Positions 54,946-61,925 of a stretch of 64,000 bases of DNA are shown one piece after another. A program made the position numbers and the translations under genes. Each line of letters begins with the position of its first letter. The stretch's first letter is position 1. The notes beneath the pieces were generated by a model that made no database searches, was not told the DNA's origin, and was given only the letters and a program-made list of their open reading frames with translations. The stretch comes from Breznakibacter sp047600785 (GTDB taxonomy: Bacteria; Bacteroidota; Bacteroidia; Bacteroidales; Marinilabiliaceae), in NCBI GenBank assembly GCA_047600785.1, contig JASGKH010000002.1:3348001-3412000 (forward strand), given 5' to 3'.

Positions 54946-56730
54946 CTACTGGTCCTTGCGCCGCTCGTTCAGTTCAGACGTGACTTGTTCCATGAATTTA
55001 TCGGACAATTTATAGGTGTACACAAATACCACGGACAAAAGCGCCCCTATGGCAGGAAAGATGCTTAACATCATCCGGATGGCCGTTTGGGTTTGTTCGG
55101 TTTGGACCATGTTGGCCTTAAACCCGTACATGCCCAACAGCCATGCCGTAACTGCTCCCCCCAGCGTCCATCCGAATTTTTGGGACATTGACGATGAGGA
55201 AAAGATCAATCCGGTGGCGCGCCGGCCCGTCTTCCATTCGGAAAAATCGGCAATGTCGGCATACATCGACCAAAGCAACGGGAAAATGATGCCTGCACAA
55301 ATGCTGATAAGGAACTGGAAAACGAATATGAGCACAATCGAACTACGGTCGAAAAAGAAGAAAATGACGCTCATGACCGAAGCCAGCAGCATGGCGTACA
55401 AAAAGGTGGGACGTTTCCCTATTTTATCGGACACGGGCTTGGCCAGGACCACTCCGACAATGTTGGCCGCCTGCCCCAACACCAGGTAAAGCGTGCTGTA
55501 GGTAACCGGCAATACCAGCCCCATCAGGCTCATGTCAACGGCATCTTCGTTTTGTATAAAATATTTAAAGTAATAAACCGCCGCGCCGTCACGTATGGAG
55601 TTGAATATGAGCGCCGACACCCCTGCCCCCAGCAAAATGAACCAAGGTACGTTTTTCAGCAAGTCCGTCAGATCGTTTTTCAGCGATGAGGATTCGGATA
55701 AAGCGGGTTTTACGCGTTCCCGTGTCCATGAAAAGGTGAGGAAAAAGAAAATCACTGCCAGCACCGCCACGACAATCACCGCTTTTTGTGTCCCGCTCTG
55801 CTGGTCCACTTCTTTCACCTCCATCCGTTTGAACGAAAAGTCGTCAATGTTCCCGCTTATGGCCACTACTTTAAGTTCACTGGCCATCGGCATGGTGTGG
55901 TTCAGTCTCGAAAGGTTCAGTTTCACCTCGCCCCATGTACCGTCGCGCTTCAGGCCCAGTGTGTCGGTGCCTTGCGGGAATTCGAAATAGGCGTACCGAT
56001 TCGTCCGGCTATCGTACAAGCCAAGTTTCAATGCGTTGTCGCTTTTTGTTTTGATTTTGGTACTGAGGAACACCAGGGTATCGTTCACCCCTTCCAGAGA
56101 GGCTGCGGGAAAACCATTTTCCCAGGCTATCCCTTTTTGGACCGGGGATACCCATGTGCTATCGTTAAAAGCCCCGGCATGGCCCGGGTATCCGCCAAGC
56201 TTTCTGGAACCGAACGTATCGAACAGCGGCTGGAATGTGCCCAACACCAGCACGCTACCGGCAAACGCAAACACCATGCGGTACGATGCCAGCGTGGTCC
56301 GTTCCTTGGGATTGGCCGACATGACGCCCAGCAACGACGCATAAGGGACATTGATCAGGGAATAGACCATCATCATCAACGAATAGGTGATATAGGCATA
56401 CCACAGTTTTCCCGATACCGAAAATTCGGGAGTGGTAAACGTGAATATTCCCACAATGCCAAAAGGCAACGCCATCCACAACAAATAAGGCCTGAATTTC
56501 CCCCAGCGTGTTTGGGTACGATCGGCGATAACGCCCACCACCGGGTCGAAAGCCGCGTCCCACAAACGGGTTATCAGGAACATAAACCCAACGGTGGCGG
56601 CAGGGAGCCCGAACACGTCGGTGTAGAAAATGAGCAAATACATCGAGAATAGTTTCCAGAACATCGACGATGCGGCATCGCCTAACCCGTAACCGATCTT
56701 CTCTTTAAGCTTTAATTTTTCTGTGGACAT
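54946..56730 (-). CDS. GPH-type MFS sugar symporter with a periplasmic insertion domain
   Basis: 594 aa. MFS transporter of the glycoside-pentoside-hexuronide type (GYGLGDAASSMFWK, WDAAFDPVVGVIADRT, RTQTRWGKFRPYLLW), usually about 460 aa. Residues about 172-315 are an extra soluble domain between membrane segments 5 and 6, on the periplasmic side, with a beta-sandwich-like pattern (WGEVKLNLSRL, LKVVAISGNIDDFSFKRMEV). Residues 316 to the end resume the MFS fold. It would import mannobiose for the epimerase and phosphorylase genes upstream on the strand. The insertion is unusual. Confidence 0.88.
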   Translation of the reverse strand: MSTEKLKLKEKIGYGLGDAASSMFWKLFSMYLLIFYTDVFGLPAATVGFMFLITRLWDAAFDPVVGVIADRTQTRWGKFRPYLLWMALPFGIVGIFTFTTPEFSVSGKLWYAYITYSLMMMVYSLINVPYASLLGVMSANPKERTTLASYRMVFAFAGSVLVLGTFQPLFDTFGSRKLGGYPGHAGAFNDSTWVSPVQKGIAWENGFPAASLEGVNDTLVFLSTKIKTKSDNALKLGLYDSRTNRYAYFEFPQGTDTLGLKRDGTWGEVKLNLSRLNHTMPMASELKVVAISGNIDDFSFKRMEVKEVDQQSGTQKAVIVVAVLAVIFFFLTFSWTRERVKPALSESSSLKNDLTDLLKNVPWFILLGAGVSALIFNSIRDGAAVYYFKYFIQNEDAVDMSLMGLVLPVTYSTLYLVLGQAANIVGVVLAKPVSDKIGKRPTFLYAMLLASVMSVIFFFFDRSSIVLIFVFQFLISICAGIIFPLLWSMYADIADFSEWKTGRRATGLIFSSSSMSQKFGWTLGGAVTAWLLGMYGFKANMVQTEQTQTAIRMMLSIFPAIGALLSVVFVYTYKLSDKFMEQVTSELNERRKDQ

Positions 56731-56783
56731 GGTTTAATTTTGAGTTGTTGGTAGCTTATGGTTTGTTGAAAGTGTTTCTTTTA

Positions 56784-57986
56784 CTAACAGCCCTCTCGTC
56801 TTAACACTTCCATCACTTCCATCAGGGCGCGGCTGTTGTGGTAAGGGCATTTCCAAAAGCCCGCTTTGTCTTCGGATGTGATCGGACGGTTTTGTTCCCC
56901 AACGCGCCAGAACCATTCGCCATGCTCTTTGTCGATAAGATGATGTTGGATGAAATCCCAGGTCTTAGCCATTCTTTGCAGGTAAACGTCGTTGCCGGTC
57001 TGACGCCACATCCATGCCAGGCCCACCATGGTCTCGGCTTGCGGCCACCAATGCTTGTCGGTATCCAAATGGTCGCGGGCAAGGTTTTTTTCATAAAAAA
57101 CGGCGCCGTCGGTATCGGTTCCCTCGGCCATCACCGCATCGACCATACGCTTGGCCGTGGCTTCCACTTCGGTGACCAACGGTTCGTAACCAAGCACGTG
57201 TGCCGCTTCGGAGAGCAACCAGGCTCCTTCAATGTCATGCCCGTACGATACGATTTTCGAACGCACCTCCCAGTCCATGCCAAAAAACAGATTGAAATGG
57301 GCGGTTTTTCCATCCACTATTTTATGGAGAAATACATGTATCAACGAAGCTATCTTTTGTTTTAAACCGTCGTCGGGCCATATTCTCAACAGGCTTGTAT
57401 ACGGTTCCAGAATGTGGAGGTGCGTATTCATCGACTTGGGTTCGTTGGCATCTTTGGGGCTCAGGCGCATGTCTTCGAGCGGGGACCAATCCCGGGCCAA
57501 CGCTTCTATGTAGCCTCCGTTCCCGGGATCATAACTGTGTTGTTCCACCAATCGAAAAAGTTCGATGGCCTTGTTGAGCGCAAAGGTATTTCCGGTGGCA
57601 CGGTAGTATTCGCTCAACCCGTAAATACCAAAGCCCTGGGCGTAAATCTGCTTGCGGGTGTTGAGATGGGCCCCGGTATGGTCGAGCTCCCAAAACAAGC
57701 CTCCATGCTGTTTGTCCCAAAAATATTTCACTAAATAATCATAAGCCCTTGTGGCCGTTTGCAGGTAACCGGCATTTTGGGTAAACCGGTAGGCGGCCAA
57801 GAACGTCCAAAGGATACGGGCATTGAGGACACATCCTTTGCTTGCCTGCGGAACCAACGTATCGAAATGGTTACGTTGTCCGTGAAACCCCCCAAATTCA
57901 TTATCCACCATTTTGGTTTGCCAATAGCGAAGGATTTGGTCCAGTTCTTTGGTCATTCCGGAGACCATATTGGAAGTATCTGTCAT
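56784..57986 (-). CDS. Mannobiose/cellobiose 2-epimerase
   Basis: 400 aa of the N-acylglucosamine/cellobiose 2-epimerase family, an (alpha/alpha)6 barrel. It converts mannobiose to 4-O-beta-mannosyl-glucose. Family segments: VLNARILWTFLAAYR, DYLVKYFWDKQHGGLFWELD, NTHLHILEPYTSL, SYGHDIEGAWLL (a catalytic His), KHWWPQAETMVG and HGEWFWRVG (second His). Next to the GH130 gene, as in the known Bacteroides mannan pathway. Confidence 0.92.
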   Translation of the reverse strand: MTDTSNMVSGMTKELDQILRYWQTKMVDNEFGGFHGQRNHFDTLVPQASKGCVLNARILWTFLAAYRFTQNAGYLQTATRAYDYLVKYFWDKQHGGLFWELDHTGAHLNTRKQIYAQGFGIYGLSEYYRATGNTFALNKAIELFRLVEQHSYDPGNGGYIEALARDWSPLEDMRLSPKDANEPKSMNTHLHILEPYTSLLRIWPDDGLKQKIASLIHVFLHKIVDGKTAHFNLFFGMDWEVRSKIVSYGHDIEGAWLLSEAAHVLGYEPLVTEVEATAKRMVDAVMAEGTDTDGAVFYEKNLARDHLDTDKHWWPQAETMVGLAWMWRQTGNDVYLQRMAKTWDFIQHHLIDKEHGEWFWRVGEQNRPITSEDKAGFWKCPYHNSRALMEVMEVLRREGC

Positions 57987-58067
57987 GAAAATCCGTTTGT
58001 GTGAATATACAAAAGCAGGGGCAAACCTTCAGGCCCGGGGCCTTATGTTTACCAATATATAACCGGC

Positions 58068-59252
58068 CTATTTCCCTTCGATTTGCCTATTCTTATCGAT
58101 CAGGGCATTGATGTTTTCGACCGATGCGGCCGACCGGAACCTGTCCTGGGGCGTATTGATGCAATAGTCTACCAATTGATCGAGGGTCGATGTGGCCACG
58201 TGCATCCGTGTATCCGACGATGCATAGTAAATGAATACCGTGCCGTCGTCATCCAGGATCCAACCGTTTGCAAATGTTACGTTCGAAACGTCGCCCACCC
58301 TTTCGTCTCCCAACGGCGCAATAAAATGCCCGGCAGGCTTGTGGGTAACCACCCAGGGTTTTTCCAAATCGGACATGAACATATATAATGTGTAACGAAG
58401 GCCGGCAGCGGTATTACGTACACCGTGGGCCAGATTGAGCCAGCCATGCTTTGTTTTTATGGGAGCGGGACCCTGTCCGTTCTTTACTTCGTAAACGGTG
58501 TGGTAGGTTTTTGGGTCTACAATCACTTCTTCTTTCACCACGGCACCGGCAATGTCGTCGGCAAACCCAAACCCGATACCGCCACCTTTGCCCGTATCGA
58601 TGAAACCATCTTGTGGACGGGTAAAGAACGCATATTTTCCGTGGATAAGGTGGGGGAACAGGACCACGTTACGTTGCTGGCCCGCAGTCGATACCAAATC
58701 GGGCAATCGTTCCCAACGGATCAGGTCCCTGGTCCGGGCAATGCCCGCCGCGGCCACAGCACTGCTGGTATCGCCATCCGGGGCATCGGGATCCTTGCGC
58801 TCGGTACAAAACACGCCGTAAATAAAACCATCGTCATGTTGGGTCAAACGCATGTCATATACGTTTGTATCCGGATTATCGGTCTCGGGCAGGGTAATTG
58901 GTCTGTCCCAGAAACGGAAATTATCAATCCCATTGGGACTTTCGGCAATCGCGAAAAACGATTTACGGTCATTTCCTTCGGTGCGTACGGCCAGCAGGTA
59001 TTTCCCGTTCCACTTCATGGCGCCTGCATTGAAGGCTGCATTAAACCCGATACGCTCCATGAAAAAAGGGTTGGTGGACGGGTTGAAATCGTAGCGCCAG
59101 CGTAAGGGCACATGATCGCGCGTCACCACGGGATATTTATATCGGTTATACACACCGTTGGTGCTGAATTGTTTTTCGTTCTTTCGGGCAAGCAATGTTT
59201 CGTGCTCTTTTTCAATTAATCTCTTTCTCTCGTTGAACAAATCGCTTGGCAT
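58068..59252 (-). CDS. GH130 4-O-beta-D-mannosyl-D-glucose phosphorylase
   Basis: 394 aa. Phosphorolyses mannosyl-beta-1,4-glucose to mannose-1-phosphate and glucose in the cytoplasm; no signal peptide. GH130 five-bladed propeller features: FNAAFNAGAMKWNGKYLLAV, YDMRLT with the proton-donor Asp, YGVFCTERKD, and HLIHGKYAFFTRPQDG. Length and similarity pattern fit subfamily GH130_1. With the epimerase it completes mannobiose use. Confidence 0.93.
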   Translation of the reverse strand: MPSDLFNERKRLIEKEHETLLARKNEKQFSTNGVYNRYKYPVVTRDHVPLRWRYDFNPSTNPFFMERIGFNAAFNAGAMKWNGKYLLAVRTEGNDRKSFFAIAESPNGIDNFRFWDRPITLPETDNPDTNVYDMRLTQHDDGFIYGVFCTERKDPDAPDGDTSSAVAAAGIARTRDLIRWERLPDLVSTAGQQRNVVLFPHLIHGKYAFFTRPQDGFIDTGKGGGIGFGFADDIAGAVVKEEVIVDPKTYHTVYEVKNGQGPAPIKTKHGWLNLAHGVRNTAAGLRYTLYMFMSDLEKPWVVTHKPAGHFIAPLGDERVGDVSNVTFANGWILDDDGTVFIYYASSDTRMHVATSTLDQLVDYCINTPQDRFRSAASVENINALIDKNRQIEGK

Positions 59253-59290
59253 AACTATTTTGTGTTTTGTGTATTCGAGATCGATGAATC

Positions 59291-60391
59291 CTATTTCTTA
59301 TCGGACAAGGCGGTATTCAAGTCCGACAAAAGCCACACATAAGGCAAATCCAAAAAAGCTTTGGCATCGGAAGCCGAAGCGTGGTTAGGATGCGAAAAGA
59401 AAAAATGTACTTTGGGATCGTTGCGCCATACCAGCACATAGCTCAATTGGCTTTGGATATCGGCCGGTTCAATAGCTTTGGCCAAACGGCGGGTAAACCA
59501 GGTTGTGTCTCTCAGGTTTTCATTGCCGGTTTCGGCAAATGCGGCCAGCTTGCCTTTCTGGCCGGCCAATGCAATAACGGTGCGAAGTTTTGCCGACACG
59601 TTCGAGGGCCATTCTTCTGCGCCATTGCTATCATAATCATCAAAGCCAAGCATGTCCACATAACCGTCGCCAGGGTAAAAGGTTAAAAAACCGTCGGCAG
59701 TCGAGAACTCTCCGTCGGGCGAATAACTTATCACCAAGTTGTTGAGTCCCTTTATTTTCCGCAAATAATCGACCGTGAAAACAAACAGCTTTTTGTAATC
59801 ATCGGTCGTACAATGTTTTCGACCCCACCAAAACCAGCTGCCGCCCATTTCGTGCCATGGCCTAAAGATGACGGGAATCTGGTTGCCCTGATCATCTTTC
59901 AGCGATGCAAAGAACCCGGCCACCTCATCAAGTTGTTTTACAAACTGCAAATGATGGCTTCCCCCAGGGATGATATGTTCCACCACACGGGTTTCCGTGT
60001 TCCACGAATTGACACCGTTCACCGCCGAATAAGCGTGCCAGCTAAAGGTGTTGATGGCCCCCATTTTATGGGCTTTAATGGCCAGTTGCCGCATATCGGC
60101 AAACGACACCGAATCGAGGTTGCGCTCGTCGCCACGCTCCAAACCGCCCAATTCCCAACCCATTACGGCGGGGTAATCGCCCGCCACGGCCTTCACGTCT
60201 GACGAATCGGGCACCATCCACCAGTCCACGCCATAGGCCAAATCGTCCTGATGGCCGAACAACACACCTTTGCCCTTTGCCTGGTTCAGCTTTTCAATAA
60301 GCAGTTGCGCGGGAGTGGCCTGGGGCCGGGACGATGTACATGAATACAACATCATGGATGTGATTGCGGAGGTTATCAATAACTTAATCAT
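59291..60391 (-). CDS. GH26 beta-mannanase lipoprotein (second copy)
   Basis: 366 aa. Lipobox MLYSC (MMLYSCTSSRPQ). Acid/base Glu in FRPWHEMGGSWFWWG; nucleophile Glu in AAFAETGNEN. It is a single-domain GH26, shorter than the third copy. Activity (endo- or exo-mannobiohydrolase) cannot be told from sequence alone. Confidence 0.92.
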   Translation of the reverse strand: MIKLLITSAITSMMLYSCTSSRPQATPAQLLIEKLNQAKGKGVLFGHQDDLAYGVDWWMVPDSSDVKAVAGDYPAVMGWELGGLERGDERNLDSVSFADMRQLAIKAHKMGAINTFSWHAYSAVNGVNSWNTETRVVEHIIPGGSHHLQFVKQLDEVAGFFASLKDDQGNQIPVIFRPWHEMGGSWFWWGRKHCTTDDYKKLFVFTVDYLRKIKGLNNLVISYSPDGEFSTADGFLTFYPGDGYVDMLGFDDYDSNGAEEWPSNVSAKLRTVIALAGQKGKLAAFAETGNENLRDTTWFTRRLAKAIEPADIQSQLSYVLVWRNDPKVHFFFSHPNHASASDAKAFLDLPYVWLLSDLNTALSDKK

Positions 60392-60419
60392 TCATTAATA
60401 GTTTATGTGTGCAGGAGTA

Positions 60420-61847
60420 TCATTTTAAGCCGGGCATTTCATCAAGGGTAATAACCTTGTCCATGGCAAAGGCATCCACCCACCAGGCCTTATCGGCATA
60501 TTCGTGCGTGGTGAGCTCAAATGCAGGAGTACCGGGGTTAACAGTCCTGTTATAATCGTACCACGGCATAAAGAACGACCACTCGGCACCGGCAGCCCAC
60601 TGTGCCGATATCATGGCCACGTTGCCGCACTCACTCAGTGTCACCATCTTGGTGGGATAAACATCCTGAATGCCGGTGAATTGGTCAGCCAGGTTCGATA
60701 CGATGCTATTGTTATAAATGTCACGCCCCACAATATCCACATAATCATCGCCGGGATAAAAGGCGTTGTCTTTGGTTTGCGTGGTCCACACCCAAATGAG
60801 GTTGTTGAGGCCCTGCGCTTTGAAATAATCAAACATGTATCGCCACAGCTGCTTATAGGTTTCGGCACCATCGTAGCCCCACCAAAACCAGGCAGTACCA
60901 TTGTTATATTCGTAGATGTTGCCGGCGGCCTCGTGCAAAGGACGCCAAAGCACGGGGATGTTCTTGTTCTTTAGCAACAGCAGATAACCGGCCATCTTCT
61001 CGAGGTCGGCCTTCAATATTTTGTTCTCCCAGGTGCCATCGGTCAGCGCGTTGGCTGCACGGAAGGAGGTCTCCTCGGGTTTGTACGAATAATCATTCCC
61101 ATAATCAGACGAATTAACCAAGCTCTCATTTCGCGGGACAATCCAGTGCCAGTTGGCACCGATCAACCCGTTTCGACTCCACCAGTCCTCCAACACCTCG
61201 GTATTGGAATAATCAATCCAATTGGCCGGCGACGCTTTTAGATGGATGTAATTGAAAGTAGCCATCGCGGGATACTTGCCCGTGTGCTGTTTGACCCATT
61301 CGGCCTCGTTGATGTTCCAGGCAACATTGGCCATGGTGGACGAAATGATGTTTTTACGGTAGTTCTCACGCAGGAAGTCGTAAACTTTTACCGCCTCGGG
61401 AGAAGGGTTGGGAGTAACGAGCGTGGTGGCTATCACGATGTCAGGGGGAGGTACCGAAGAGAATGATATGCTGTGGGCATCGGCCGCCACATCGCCATCG
61501 TATCCCAACACCGCACCCTGCGGCACCGAAAGCGTGTAGGTCTGGCCTCTTTCCAAAGAGATGTTTCTGATTGTTATTTTAGCTCCATCTAGGCTGATAT
61601 TGAGCTGGTTGACGGCTTCATCGTTGAAGCGGATCAATGATGCGTTGCCCAACTTGATGTTGTGGCTGTAGGTGAGTTCGATAGTTGTTGTTGTCAGGGC
61701 CACATCGGTGGCGCCATCGACCGGAATGGACGAAAGCAATTGAGGTTTGACGGCAGGTTCATCATCGGATGAAGAGCATGCCGAGAACCCACAAACACTG
61801 ATAGTTAGTATCAGCATGAAGAACAATAAATTAGCGGACCTTCTCAT
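60420..61847 (-). CDS. GH26 beta-mannanase lipoprotein with N-terminal Ig-like domain
   Basis: 475 aa. Lipobox FSAC (Cys24) followed by an acidic SSSDDEP linker typical of surface lipoproteins. An N-terminal Ig-like (Big_5 type) domain (about 35-135: SSIPVDGATDVALTTTTIEL) then GH26 with WRPLHEAAGN (acid/base) and MVTLSECGNVA (nucleophile). It is the first enzyme gene of the locus after the glycan-binding protein, so it is likely on the surface and makes the first cuts. Confidence 0.92.
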   Translation of the reverse strand: MRRSANLLFFMLILTISVCGFSACSSSDDEPAVKPQLLSSIPVDGATDVALTTTTIELTYSHNIKLGNASLIRFNDEAVNQLNISLDGAKITIRNISLERGQTYTLSVPQGAVLGYDGDVAADAHSISFSSVPPPDIVIATTLVTPNPSPEAVKVYDFLRENYRKNIISSTMANVAWNINEAEWVKQHTGKYPAMATFNYIHLKASPANWIDYSNTEVLEDWWSRNGLIGANWHWIVPRNESLVNSSDYGNDYSYKPEETSFRAANALTDGTWENKILKADLEKMAGYLLLLKNKNIPVLWRPLHEAAGNIYEYNNGTAWFWWGYDGAETYKQLWRYMFDYFKAQGLNNLIWVWTTQTKDNAFYPGDDYVDIVGRDIYNNSIVSNLADQFTGIQDVYPTKMVTLSECGNVAMISAQWAAGAEWSFFMPWYDYNRTVNPGTPAFELTTHEYADKAWWVDAFAMDKVITLDEMPGLK

Positions 61848-61858
61848 GTAATGTTTTT

Positions 61859-61892
61859 AACATAAGGGGAGGACAAAACCTCCCCTTATGTT
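61859..61892 (-). other. Intercistronic perfect hairpin
   Basis: A 14-bp perfect inverted repeat AACATAAGGGGAGG / CCTCCCCTTATGTT with a 6-nt loop, between the glycan-binding gene and the GH26 gene. On the minus strand it is followed by AAAAAC rather than a T run, so it is more likely an mRNA-stabilizing or processing element than a terminator. Confidence 0.7.
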
Positions 61893-61925
61893 GGTTTTAT
61901 AAAAATATCGGCGTTTTTGTTACTC

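Noticed and set aside
55786..56652. Plus-strand open frame antisense to the MFS transporter
   Set aside because: Shadow of the transporter gene; high His/Arg/Gly content and no family pattern.
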